From Arthrobacter sp. Edens01 (GTDB taxonomy: Bacteria > Actinomycetota > Actinomycetes > Actinomycetales > Micrococcaceae): a stretch of 64,000 bases of DNA. The notes below the pieces were generated by a model. That model was not told the DNA's origin. It searched no databases and saw nothing but the letters and a program-made list of their open reading frames with translations. Shown here piece by piece: positions 42,522 to 51,589 of the stretch. Position 1 is the stretch's first letter; each line of letters starts with the position of its first letter. The translations under genes and the position numbers were made by a program. The stretch spans positions 1,570,946 to 1,634,945 of the forward strand of contig NZ_LKIU01000005.1 of assembly GCF_001307035.1 (NCBI RefSeq), read 5' to 3'.

Positions 42522-43826
42522 ATGTCCCACTCTTCCCCTGCCCTACCCGAAAACCAGCAGCCGCACTCAATTTGGCGCGGTGTCCATCAGACCCTCGGCA
42601 AGGACACAACAGGAGGTGCCCTGCTGCTGGGCGCCACCGTGATTGCCCTTATCCTGGCCAACTCGCCCCTGGCTGACTTTTACGAGTCAGTACGGGAGTT
42701 TTCCTTCGGCCCCGAAGCCCTGCACCTGAATCTCAGCGTTGCTGCCTGGGCGGCGGATGGCCTGCTGGCCGTCTTCTTCTTTGTTGTAGGCCTTGAGCTG
42801 AAGGAGGAGTTCGTCGCCGGCAAGCTCCGCGACCCGCGCACCGCCGTCGTGCCTATTGTCGCCGCCATGGGCGGAGTCGCCGTCCCGGCGCTGATCTTCA
42901 CGCTGATCAACCTCAATGCCGGCGGAGACGCCCTCAACGGGTGGGCGATTCCGGCCGCCACCGACATCGCCTTCGCTGTAGCCGTCATCGCAGTGGTGGG
43001 CAGGATGCTGCCGCCGGCACTGCGGACCTTCCTGCTGACCCTGGCCGTCGTGGACGACCTGCTGGCCATCTCCATCATCGCCGTCTTCTATACCGATGAC
43101 ATCGCGTTCCTTCCGCTGCTGGCCGCCCTGCTGCCGCTGGCGGTCTTCGCTGTGCTGGTCCAGCGCGGCGTCCGGACCTGGTGGGTGCTGATTCCCCTGG
43201 GTGTGTGTGTCTGGGCCCTGATCCATGCCTCCGGCATCCACGCTACGGTGGCCGGCGTCCTGCTTGGCTTTATGGTTCCCGTTGTTGCGAAGGGCCGTGC
43301 CAAGGTCCCGGCCGGCACCCGGGAAGACGGCACCCCGCTCTTCGAGGGCCTGGCGGCCCATTTTGCGGACAGGTGGTCCGTGTTCTCCAGCGCCATCGCT
43401 GTGCCCGTATTCGCATTCTTCTCCGCCGGGGTTACGGTGGGCGGCTTCAGCGGACTGCTCGAGTCCCTCGGAGACAGCATCGCCCTGGGGATCATCGGCG
43501 GGCTGGTCCTCGGCAAGGCGATCGGCATTACGGGCGGGACGTTCCTGATCACGAGACTGCGCGGAATCACCATAGACAAGTCCCTGGCCTGGATCGACAT
43601 CGTGGGGATGTCCTTCATCGCCGGCATCGGCTTCACCGTGTCCCTGCTGGTTGGCGAACTTTCCTACGATCCCTCCGGCGCGGCCTCGGACCACATGAAG
43701 GTGGGCGTGATTGTGGGGTCGATGATTTCTGCGACGATCGGCGCCGTGATCCTGACGGTCCGGAACCGTTACTACCGGGCGGCTGCATCCGACGCCCCGG
43801 GCGCCGCTAGTCCGCTCCAGCGTTGA
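42522..43826 (+). CDS. nhaA: Na+/H+ antiporter NhaA
   Basis: This 434-residue antiporter exports Na+ in exchange for H+ at high pH. The ion-site aspartates are visible: ATDIAFAVAV near residue 146 and LAVVDDLLAISI near 175. The final spans hold VGMSFIAGIGFTVSLLVGELSY. ATG 42522 is preferred over GTG 42477, which gives an extra 15 residues. It may be read with the small frame upstream. Confidence 0.94.
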   Translation: MSHSSPALPENQQPHSIWRGVHQTLGKDTTGGALLLGATVIALILANSPLADFYESVREFSFGPEALHLNLSVAAWAADGLLAVFFFVVGLELKEEFVAGKLRDPRTAVVPIVAAMGGVAVPALIFTLINLNAGGDALNGWAIPAATDIAFAVAVIAVVGRMLPPALRTFLLTLAVVDDLLAISIIAVFYTDDIAFLPLLAALLPLAVFAVLVQRGVRTWWVLIPLGVCVWALIHASGIHATVAGVLLGFMVPVVAKGRAKVPAGTREDGTPLFEGLAAHFADRWSVFSSAIAVPVFAFFSAGVTVGGFSGLLESLGDSIALGIIGGLVLGKAIGITGGTFLITRLRGITIDKSLAWIDIVGMSFIAGIGFTVSLLVGELSYDPSGAASDHMKVGVIVGSMISATIGAVILTVRNRYYRAAASDAPGAASPLQR

Positions 43827-44421
43827 TTCCCGTCACCGGGTCCCCTGCCCGTTCGTAGACAAGTCGGACAGTGCCCTGGGGGAAACCCTGCGGTGAAGCA
43901 GCCAGCCGGAAGGCGGCGGGTATACCGCTGCCTTCCGGGAAGAAGCGTTTTCCCTTCCCCAGGGTCACCGGATAAACGAACAGGTTCAGCCGGTCCAGGA
44001 TGCCTGCTTCCAGCAGTGACCGGGCCAGGGAGCCGCTGCCTACGATGTGGATGTCCCCGTACCTTTCCTTCAGGGCCGCGGCGCCGGCGGTGTCTGCCAG
44101 CACCGTTGTCCCGTCCCATCCGGCATCGTCCATAGTGCCGGAGACCACGAACTTGTCCATCGAATTGAACTTCTCAGCGATTGGGTTGGAGCTGCCCCGC
44201 TCCGGCCAGTACGACGCAAAAATGTCGTAGGTCCTGCGGCCCAGCAGCAAGGCATCCATGGCCCGGATGCCTTCAAGGATGGCGCTGCCCGATTCGGCGT
44301 CGGCGAAGTCCGCCTGCCACCCTCCGTACTCGAAACCGCCTGAGGGGTCCTCTTCGGCACTGCCGGGGCCCTGGTAGACCCCGTCCAGGGTCATGAACAG
44401 ATCCAGTGAGATGGTTCCCAA
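43807..44421 (-). CDS. Dihydrofolate-reductase-family (RibD C-terminal) reductase
   Basis: This 204-residue protein has the DHFR-like fold of RibD-C reductases. It starts MGTISLDLFMTLDGVYQGPG, has AMDALLLGRRTYDIFASYWPE near residue 55 and DIHIVGSGSLARSLLEAGILDRLNLFVYPVTLGKGKRFF-type segments later, which bind NADPH. Substrate is unknown. It faces nhaA, overlapping its end by 20 bases. Confidence 0.85.
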   Translation of the reverse strand: MGTISLDLFMTLDGVYQGPGSAEEDPSGGFEYGGWQADFADAESGSAILEGIRAMDALLLGRRTYDIFASYWPERGSSNPIAEKFNSMDKFVVSGTMDDAGWDGTTVLADTAGAAALKERYGDIHIVGSGSLARSLLEAGILDRLNLFVYPVTLGKGKRFFPEGSGIPAAFRLAASPQGFPQGTVRLVYERAGDPVTGINAGAD

Positions 44422-44631
44422 TGCTTTGCTCCTTCTTCAACGTGGAGAAACGGGGATGAGGTTGGCAGTGCCGGACCTTTACAGCCATCCTGCACGAAGG
44501 CACAAGGCTTCGGAACACAATCGAGCGTCCTTTTCACCGAATGCCCCCGACACGCGCCGGCGCCCCCGCGGCCCGCGCCCGCCGTCGTAGCGTAAATGCA
44601 CCTCACTCACTCGTGCACCAAAGGGGATCAT

Positions 44632-46434
44632 GTGAAACACGAAAAAATGCACCGCACTTATCGATGTGCCCTGGCAATCGCTCTGGGTTCCGCAGTCATC
44701 CTGTCACCCGTCCCGGCAATTGCGGCCCCCTCCAATGGCAGCACCGGCACGCCGGCACCTGACGGGACCGCGGCCAGGATCGACGACCGCTCCGATCCGG
44801 CTGCTGACGAGCGGCGGGCCGCCAACCAGAGGGCCGTGGAGAAGGTCATCCGCGGCGAAGCGCCGGTCCAGAAGCGCGGAGGATCCCAGGCGGTGCAGGT
44901 GGCGCCGGGACAGTGGGCAGAATACGGGCTGGAGGACAGCGACCAGATCCTGTCCTTCCTGATCGAATTCGGCGACCAGGTGGATCCCCGTTTCCCGAAC
45001 AGTGAACCGGGACCGTTGCATAACCGGATCCCGGAGCCGGACCGCAGTGTGGACAACTCCACCTATTGGGAGGAAGAGTTCGACCGGGAGCATTACATGG
45101 ACCTCTTCTTCAGCCCGCAGGACGAATCTCTGAAGACCGTCTATGAGGAGCTTTCGAGCGGGCGGTACACGGTCGACGGCGATGTCAGCGAATGGGTCAC
45201 CATCCCTTACAGCTCCGCCAGCTACGGCGAGACCGAGAGCCAGACGGACATGACCCGCTTTGTCCAGGACGCAGCCGACGCCTGGTACGACGCGCAGATT
45301 GCCGGCGGAAAAACACCCGCCGAAATTGATGAGTATCTCGCGGGCTTCGACCAGTGGGACCGGTACGACTACAACAACAACGGAAACTTCGACGAACCCG
45401 ACGGATATATCGACCACTTCCAGGCCATCCACGCCGGCGAGGGCGAGGAAGCCGGCGCGCCGTCGTCGGCTATCTGGTCCCACCGCTGGTCCGTGGGACA
45501 GGGCGGCCGCGGCACCGACGGCCCCGCTGCCAATCCGTTTGGCGGCGTACGGATCGGCGGGTCCCAGCACTGGATCCGGGACTACACCACTGAACCCGAA
45601 AACGGCGGCCTGGGCGTATTCGCCCACGAATACGCCCATGACCTCGGGCTGCCCGATCTCTATGACACCAGCGGCGGCGAGAACGGCACCGGTTTCTGGA
45701 CCCTGATGAGCTCAGGTTCCTGGCTGGGACACGGGAGGGGAGACATCGGCACCACCCCGAACCACATGGGTGCGTGGGAAAAGCTGCAGCTCGGCTGGCT
45801 CGACTACGACGTTGCAACGGCCGGTAAGAAATCCACACACATGCTGGGCCCGGCCTTCCACGCCACGAAGAAGCAGCAGGCCCTGGTTGTCACGCTCCCC
45901 AAGGACTCGCAGGGGAACGGCCGCTACTATCTCGCCGAGAACCGCCAGTACATAGGCTATGACGCCACACTGCAGACCGGCCCGTACAACTTCGGCTGGC
46001 CACTGACCGCCCCGGATACAGTTGAGCATTACCCGTACCAGAACGGCCTGCTGGTCACGTACTGGAACGCCGGCCAGCGCAACAACAACACCCGTCAGCA
46101 TCCCGGGACCGGGCTGGCGCTTCCCGTCGATGCCCGGCCGCAGGCTTTGACCTGGTCGGACGGCACCCTGGTCCGCAACCGCATCCAGGGCTTTGACGCG
46201 TCCTTTGGCAAGGAATCCACCGATGCGATCACCCTGCACCGGGAAACTCCGGCCGGAATGACCACGCTTCAGGTGCCCTCGCGTCCGGGGATCCCCACCT
46301 TCGACGACACGAATCCCAATGCGTACTACGATCCGGCCAATCCGCAGAACAGCGTCATTGTGGGCGGAACCGGAACCACGATCCAGGTCGTTCAAAGCAA
46401 TCCCAAGGGAATGATGACCGTCCGCGTTAACTGA
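44632..46434 (+). CDS. Secreted M6-family metalloprotease
   Basis: This 600-residue protease is of the immune-inhibitor-A (M6) type. A signal peptide (ALAIALGSAVILSPVPAIAA) ends near residue 32, followed by a prodomain rich in charged residues. The zinc motif HEYAHDLGLPDLYD lies near residue 335 (HExxH plus a downstream Asp). ATG 44596 is upstream, but GTG 44632 has AAGGGGAT at good spacing. The C-terminal part is beta-rich. It acts outside the cell; substrate is unknown. Confidence 0.9.
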   Translation: MKHEKMHRTYRCALAIALGSAVILSPVPAIAAPSNGSTGTPAPDGTAARIDDRSDPAADERRAANQRAVEKVIRGEAPVQKRGGSQAVQVAPGQWAEYGLEDSDQILSFLIEFGDQVDPRFPNSEPGPLHNRIPEPDRSVDNSTYWEEEFDREHYMDLFFSPQDESLKTVYEELSSGRYTVDGDVSEWVTIPYSSASYGETESQTDMTRFVQDAADAWYDAQIAGGKTPAEIDEYLAGFDQWDRYDYNNNGNFDEPDGYIDHFQAIHAGEGEEAGAPSSAIWSHRWSVGQGGRGTDGPAANPFGGVRIGGSQHWIRDYTTEPENGGLGVFAHEYAHDLGLPDLYDTSGGENGTGFWTLMSSGSWLGHGRGDIGTTPNHMGAWEKLQLGWLDYDVATAGKKSTHMLGPAFHATKKQQALVVTLPKDSQGNGRYYLAENRQYIGYDATLQTGPYNFGWPLTAPDTVEHYPYQNGLLVTYWNAGQRNNNTRQHPGTGLALPVDARPQALTWSDGTLVRNRIQGFDASFGKESTDAITLHRETPAGMTTLQVPSRPGIPTFDDTNPNAYYDPANPQNSVIVGGTGTTIQVVQSNPKGMMTVRVN

Positions 46435-46451
46435 CATTCCTCGAAACAAAG

Positions 46452-46486
46452 ACGGCAGGTCCGGGCTTATCGCCCGGGCCTGCCGT
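46452..46486 (+). terminator. Hairpin terminator between the protease and uvrA-like gene
   Basis: ACGGCAGGTCCGGGC pairs with GCCCGGGCCTGCCGT (one G-U pair) over a 5-base loop, starting 18 bases after the protease stop. The genes converge here. Confidence 0.8.
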
Positions 46487-46539
46487 ACTCGGTTCTGCTG
46501 ATTCTGGCCTGAATGATGGCTTTATATGCTCCGCAGGAC

Positions 46540-49089
46540 TCAGTTGATCCGCTTCAGCGCAGCAGCCAGATACGGCGCCGTCCGGCTCGCTTCGCAGGCT
46601 GCGACTTCCTCAGCGGTCCCGGCGCAGATGATTCGTCCGCCGTCGTCGCCGCCGGCCGGGCCCATGTCGATCACCCAGTCCGCAGACGCCACCACGTTCA
46701 TCGAGTGCTCCACCACCACAACGGTGTTGCCGGCGTCTACCAGACGGTTCAGCTGTGCCAGCAGAAGCTGCACGTCCTGCGGGTGCAGGCCGGTGGTCGG
46801 TTCGTCCAGCAGGTAAAGCGTGTGTCCCCGGCGGGCACGCTGCAGCTCGGTGGCCAGCTTGATGCGCTGAGCTTCGCCGCCGGAGAGTTCAGTGGCGGGC
46901 TGGCCAAGACGCAGGTATCCGAGCCCGACGTCGAGCAGGGTGCTCAGGCTGCGGGCTGCGGCCGGAACGTCCGCCAGGAACTCCGCGGCCGTCTCCACGC
47001 GCATGCCCAGAACGTCAGCGATGGACTTGCCCCGGTAGGTGACCTCGAGGGTTTCCTCGTTGTAGCGGGCGCCGTGGCAGACGGGGCACGGACCGTAGGT
47101 GCCGGGAAGGAACAGCAGCTCGACCGCGAGGAACCCTTCGCCCTGGCAGGTCTCGCAGCGTCCGCCGGCAACGTTGAAGGAGAACCGTCCGGCGTTGTAA
47201 CCGCGGGCGCGCGCCTCATCCGTGCCGGCATACACCTTGCGGACCGCGTCGAACAGGCCCGTGTAGGTAGCCAGATTGGAACGCGGTGTCCGGCCAATGG
47301 GGCGCTGGTCCACTTTCACCAGACGGTCCAGGTGTTCAAGACCCTGAATACGCCGCACCTGGACACCGGGATCGGCGCTCTCCGCAGTTTCCTCGTCGTC
47401 CAAGGCATCCGGCGGAACCCCGTTAACCTGGGTACCCACGGCCTCAGCCAGCACCTGGCTGACCAGGGTGGACTTGCCCGAACCGGACACCCCCGTAACC
47501 GCGGTGAGCACCCCGAGCGGAACATCGGCGTCGAGGTCCTTGAGGTTGTGCCGGCTGATCCCCTTCAGGGACAGCCAGCGCTCGGCACGGCGGCGGGCCG
47601 GAACGGTTTCTTCTGCCTCGCCGAAGAGGAAGGGACGCGTTGCGCTTTCCGCCACGTTGGCCAGGCCCTGGACCGGGCCGCTGTATAGCACGGTGCCGCC
47701 GCCGTCGCCCGCCTGGGGACCGACGTCGACAATCCATTCGGCGCTGCGCACCACGTCCATGTTGTGTTCGACGACGAAGACCGAGTTCCCTGCGTCCTTG
47801 AGTTCCTGCAGCACGGCCAGGAGCGGTTCAGCGTCTGCGGGATGCAGGCCGGCTGAGGGCTCGTCCAGCACGTAGACCACTCCGAAGAGGCCCGAGCGCA
47901 GCTGGGTCGCGATCCGCAGGCGCTGCATCTCCCCCGGCGACAGCGTCGGGGTGGCCCGCGACAGGCTCAGGTAGCCAAGGCCCAGGGAGATCAGCACCTC
48001 AAGGCGGGACAGGAGGTCACGGGTGATGGTGACGGCCACTTCGGTGTCTTCATTGGATGCCGCTGACCGGGACGCGGTGCCGGCCGCCTTCAGCTCCGCC
48101 GTCGGACGGATGATGTCTGCGAGTTCGCCGAGCGTGGCTCCGTTCAGTTCAGCGATGTTCCGCCCCGCGAATGTGACAGCCAGGGCCTCGGGACGCAGTC
48201 CCGCTCCGCCGCAGACCGGGCAGGGTCCGGAGACCATGTATTCCAGGACACGCTCGCGCATCTTGGCGCTGCCTGAATCGGCGAGGGTGTGCAGGACGTA
48301 GCTGCGGGCACTCCAGAAGCGGCCCTTGTAGGGTTTGGCCACGCGGTCCCGCTGCGGGGTAATGGTGACAACCGGCTGTTCCTCAGTGAACAGGATCCAG
48401 TCACGGTCCTTCCTGGGCAGCTTGCGCCAGGGAACGTCGACGTCGTAGCCCAGGTGAATGAGGATGTCCCGCAGGTTCTTGCCCTGCCAGGCACCGGGCC
48501 ACGCCGCAATGGCGCCCTGGCGGATGGTCAGGTTCGGATCAGGAACCAGCGATTCCTCAGTGACAGTGTGCGCGATCCCCAGGCCGGAGCATTCCCGGCA
48601 CGCGCCGGCAGCGGTGTTCGGTGAGAACGCGTCGGAGTCCAGGCTTCCCGGCTCGGCATCAGCGGGGTAGGTCCCGCCGCGGGAGAAGAGCATGCGCATG
48701 GAGTTGGAGAGCGTAGTGAGCGTGCCCACCGTCGATCGTGAACTCGCCGTACCGCGCCGCTGCTGGAGCGCGACGGCGGGAGGCAGTCCCGTGATCTGCT
48801 CCACCTTGGGATTGTGGCCCTGGGAGATGAGCCGCCGGGCGTATGGGGCCACGGATTCGAAGTACCGTTTCTGTGCTTCGGCGTAGATGGTGCCAAAGGC
48901 GAGGGAAGACTTGCCGGAACCGGAGATCCCGGTGAAGGCCACAATGGCGTCACGGGGAATGTCGACGTCGACCCTGCGCAGGTTGTTTTCCTCCGCACCC
49001 CGGACCCGAACCATGCCGGTGCCGGCCGTGCCGGTGGTGCCGGCGGTCTTCGGAGCGGACTGGTCTGCTGCAACAGGTTCGATACTCAC
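46540..49089 (-). CDS. UvrA-like ABC ATPase (UvrA2 group)
   Basis: This 849-residue protein has two ABC domains. The first P-loop is GISGSGKSSLAF near residue 55, the second GVSGSGKSTLV near 540. Zinc-finger cysteines CRECSGLG and CPVCGGAG, then CETCQGEG and CPVCHGAR, are typical of UvrA. At 849 residues it is about 100 shorter than true UvrA and lacks the UvrB-binding domain, as do UvrA2 paralogues linked to drug or damage tolerance. The GTG at 49089 is the start. No uvrB is near. Confidence 0.88.
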   Translation of the reverse strand: MSIEPVAADQSAPKTAGTTGTAGTGMVRVRGAEENNLRRVDVDIPRDAIVAFTGISGSGKSSLAFGTIYAEAQKRYFESVAPYARRLISQGHNPKVEQITGLPPAVALQQRRGTASSRSTVGTLTTLSNSMRMLFSRGGTYPADAEPGSLDSDAFSPNTAAGACRECSGLGIAHTVTEESLVPDPNLTIRQGAIAAWPGAWQGKNLRDILIHLGYDVDVPWRKLPRKDRDWILFTEEQPVVTITPQRDRVAKPYKGRFWSARSYVLHTLADSGSAKMRERVLEYMVSGPCPVCGGAGLRPEALAVTFAGRNIAELNGATLGELADIIRPTAELKAAGTASRSAASNEDTEVAVTITRDLLSRLEVLISLGLGYLSLSRATPTLSPGEMQRLRIATQLRSGLFGVVYVLDEPSAGLHPADAEPLLAVLQELKDAGNSVFVVEHNMDVVRSAEWIVDVGPQAGDGGGTVLYSGPVQGLANVAESATRPFLFGEAEETVPARRRAERWLSLKGISRHNLKDLDADVPLGVLTAVTGVSGSGKSTLVSQVLAEAVGTQVNGVPPDALDDEETAESADPGVQVRRIQGLEHLDRLVKVDQRPIGRTPRSNLATYTGLFDAVRKVYAGTDEARARGYNAGRFSFNVAGGRCETCQGEGFLAVELLFLPGTYGPCPVCHGARYNEETLEVTYRGKSIADVLGMRVETAAEFLADVPAAARSLSTLLDVGLGYLRLGQPATELSGGEAQRIKLATELQRARRGHTLYLLDEPTTGLHPQDVQLLLAQLNRLVDAGNTVVVVEHSMNVVASADWVIDMGPAGGDDGGRIICAGTAEEVAACEASRTAPYLAAALKRIN

Positions 49090-49338
49090 CCTTCGACGCT
49101 AACAGGGCGCCCATTGCTATTTGCCTGGCCGGCAGGGGGTTTCACCATCGGCGTGATCGGGCAATGGCTGTTCCGCCGGCTGCCGCGGGGTGCTGGTCCG
49201 GTGGTGAAAATCACCGCTGCCTGCCCTCGGCTACCGGACAGCCCTGCGTCCGGGAAGACCTAGAATTAAATGACCCGGTTGTTTGTGCGCCGGGCAGGTT
49301 CCGCAATAGTTACGTTTCGTCCTCCCTGGTGATGCAAG

Positions 49339-50478
49339 TTGACGCCCGTGCGTGCTGACTCTCATTCCCCGAGGTCGGCAGCGTCCGAGCGCCGGCCTTC
49401 ACCCGCGTCCGCCCACCGGCCATCGCCGCCGTCCTGCCGTGGCCTGCTCGTTGACTGGGATCCTGCAACCTACCGGCAGACGCTGGACCGTTTCGCCGGG
49501 GGCCGGCAAATGGCTGTCCCTGATCCGGCAGCCGAATCCGGCACCCCGTTCCCCTTCCGGCTAAGGGTTCTGGACGCAGATGTTCCCCCACCGATCATGC
49601 TGCACCCGCACTGGGAGCAGGCCCTTGCAGGATTTGTCCGGGAGGAGGCCCGTGGCGTGCCGCGGGGGGCCGGGAACCGCAACTATAAGGACCGCAACCC
49701 GAAGTGCGAGGTCGCCGTAGCCCTAACGCCTTTGCGGGTGCTGGCCGGGGAGCGGACCCTTGAAGAACTCCAGGCCATAGCTGCCGGGCTGGGGCTGCCC
49801 TGGCTGCACTCCTATCTTTCCTTCCACCATGAGACAGCAATCCACTCCATCCTGCGCATGTCGCCGGAGGAAACTGCAGCGGCTCTGCGGGAAACAGCGG
49901 ACGCGGTGGACAGGTTTCCTGACGCCGAAGGGCCGGCCGCCGAGGTGGTTTCGGTGGTCCACAGGCTCCAGCAGCTTTTCCCCCATGACAGGGGCATCCT
50001 GCTCGCCGTCTGCATGAAGCTCCTCCGGCTGGAACCCGGCCAGGCGGCAGTGATACCTCCCGGGTGCCTGCATACCTATCTCTCCGGCCAGACGGTGCTG
50101 GTCACGGGCATCTCCGACAATGCGTTGCACGCCGGCCTGACCGAAGATTTCGTAGACCTCTGCGAGCTGCAGCAGCTGACGTGCTGCGGACAGCCACAGC
50201 CCTCTCCCCTGCCCACGGTCGACGCCGGCGGCGGGGAGCAGCGCATTCCGCTCTGGAGCAGCGATCTGGACCTGCGGCGCGTCGTCGTCGGCCACGATCC
50301 AAAGCCTGTTCGCGTTGGACCCTTCAGCGTAGTCCTGGCCGCACTGGATCCCGCCGGGATCACTGTCGATGAGGTCACCGCGGAGCTTGAGCCTGAGGCC
50401 AAAATTCTCTACGCCGGGGAGCCGGTGACCGCCACGGTCACCGGCCCGTCCCAGATCTTCGTGGCTTCAACCCTTTAG
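49339..50478 (+). CDS. Mannose-6-phosphate isomerase-like protein (class I), atypical
   Basis: This 379-residue reading matches type I phosphomannose isomerase from about residue 70. LHPHWEQALAGF, NYKDRNPKCEVAVAL and PPGCLHTYL keep the His, Glu and second His of the metal site, and GISDNALHAGLT the conserved loop. The first metal ligand, Gln in QAHP, is replaced by Met (PIMLHP), and the N-terminal barrel (YAWGS-type) is missing. It may be a degraded or repurposed ManA. TTG 49339 has no clear ribosome site; GTG 49348 is as good. Confidence 0.65.
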   Translation: MTPVRADSHSPRSAASERRPSPASAHRPSPPSCRGLLVDWDPATYRQTLDRFAGGRQMAVPDPAAESGTPFPFRLRVLDADVPPPIMLHPHWEQALAGFVREEARGVPRGAGNRNYKDRNPKCEVAVALTPLRVLAGERTLEELQAIAAGLGLPWLHSYLSFHHETAIHSILRMSPEETAAALRETADAVDRFPDAEGPAAEVVSVVHRLQQLFPHDRGILLAVCMKLLRLEPGQAAVIPPGCLHTYLSGQTVLVTGISDNALHAGLTEDFVDLCELQQLTCCGQPQPSPLPTVDAGGGEQRIPLWSSDLDLRRVVVGHDPKPVRVGPFSVVLAALDPAGITVDEVTAELEPEAKILYAGEPVTATVTGPSQIFVASTL

Positions 50479-50566
50479 CTGCCGGCCCCGCGCTGTTGCC
50501 GCAGGGCCTGCGGCAACAGCCACTTCACCGCTGGACAGCTGCCCTCCCCACTGGTTGAGTACCGGC

Positions 50567-51214
50567 ATGACACTCCGACCGGCTACGTCCGTCTGGCCCG
50601 CCGTGCATGAGGAACGCAGCGCGCTGATCCGGGACCTGGAAAACCTCCCTGCCTCACAATGGGTGACGCCGTCGCTGTGTCCGGGCTGGGACGTGCACGA
50701 TGTCCTGGCTCACCTGGTTGATACCGCCAAGACAACACGCCTGGGTTTTCTTCGGCGGATGGTTGCCGCACGGATGGATTTCGACCGGGACAACGCCGTC
50801 GGCATCTTCCGTGAACGTGCCCGGGACCCGGAGATAACACTCGCGGCGTTCCGGTCTGTCCAGCCGCGGACCTCCGGCCCTCCGGTGCCGTCCGCAACCC
50901 GCCTGGTGGAGGCGGTGGTGCATGGGGAGGACATTCGGCGTCCGCTTGGCATTGTCCGCAGGTATCCCCTTGAACCGGTGCTCACTGCGATGCGGCATCA
51001 GCTGAAAACGTCGGTGAAAGTCGGCGGCGGCAGGGAGCTGGCAGACGGGCTGCGGCTGATTGCCACCGACGCAGCCTTTGAACATGGCACCGGCGAAGAG
51101 GTCCGCGGACCCGCCGTGGCACTGCTGCTCGCGGTGTCGGGAAGGCATGTTCGGGACACGGAACTCCAGGGCAGCGGTGCAGCACAGCTACAGGAGCGGA
51201 GCGCCGCCTATTAG
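50567..51214 (+). CDS. Maleylpyruvate isomerase-family mycothiol-dependent protein
   Basis: This 215-residue protein has the MDMPI (DinB-like) four-helix domain. The N-terminal helix pair shows LPASQWVTPSLCPGWDVHDVLAHLVDT near residue 25, with the zinc-binding His. Members use mycothiol or act as metal-dependent transferases; the substrate is unknown. ATG 50567 is chosen over TTG 50555. It is monocistronic. Confidence 0.8.
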   Translation: MTLRPATSVWPAVHEERSALIRDLENLPASQWVTPSLCPGWDVHDVLAHLVDTAKTTRLGFLRRMVAARMDFDRDNAVGIFRERARDPEITLAAFRSVQPRTSGPPVPSATRLVEAVVHGEDIRRPLGIVRRYPLEPVLTAMRHQLKTSVKVGGGRELADGLRLIATDAAFEHGTGEEVRGPAVALLLAVSGRHVRDTELQGSGAAQLQERSAAY

Positions 51215-51353
51215 GCAGCTCATCTTCATCACTGCCACCGGCTGACGAGACGGCCCATTTCCCGCGGGCCGTGCGGGGCTGGCCAGCTGCCTCACGGGAT
51301 CACTAACATGACAATCATAAGTTTGCTGATAATCAAAGCCTGAGGAGGGCACG

Positions 51354-51566
51354 GTGGAAGACAAGAATGAGAAGGATCCCAAGACCGAACCTTCAAATCC
51401 GATTGAGAATGCCGCAGACAACCTCATGCAGAACCTGGGGGAAGAAGTTCCGGACGGCAGCGGAAGCCAGGACCAGTCGGATCCGCGCACCGAGGTCCAC
51501 TCAAACCTCGCGCAGGGCCTGAACGCGGATAACGAGGGTTTCAGCGCCGAGCATAAGGACCGTTAG
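51354..51566 (+). CDS. Small acidic hydrophilic protein
   Basis: This 70-residue protein is rich in Glu, Asp, Asn and Ser (ENAADNLMQNLGEEVPDGSG), with no hydrophobic core, and is probably disordered. GTG 51354 has a strong GAGGAGG site, and an AT-rich stretch with TGATAAT lies 25-30 bases upstream. It may be a stress or desiccation-type small protein. No family is recognised. Confidence 0.65.
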   Translation: MEDKNEKDPKTEPSNPIENAADNLMQNLGEEVPDGSGSQDQSDPRTEVHSNLAQGLNADNEGFSAEHKDR

Positions 51567-51589
51567 TCGGCCTGCCCGCTGTCGCAGGG

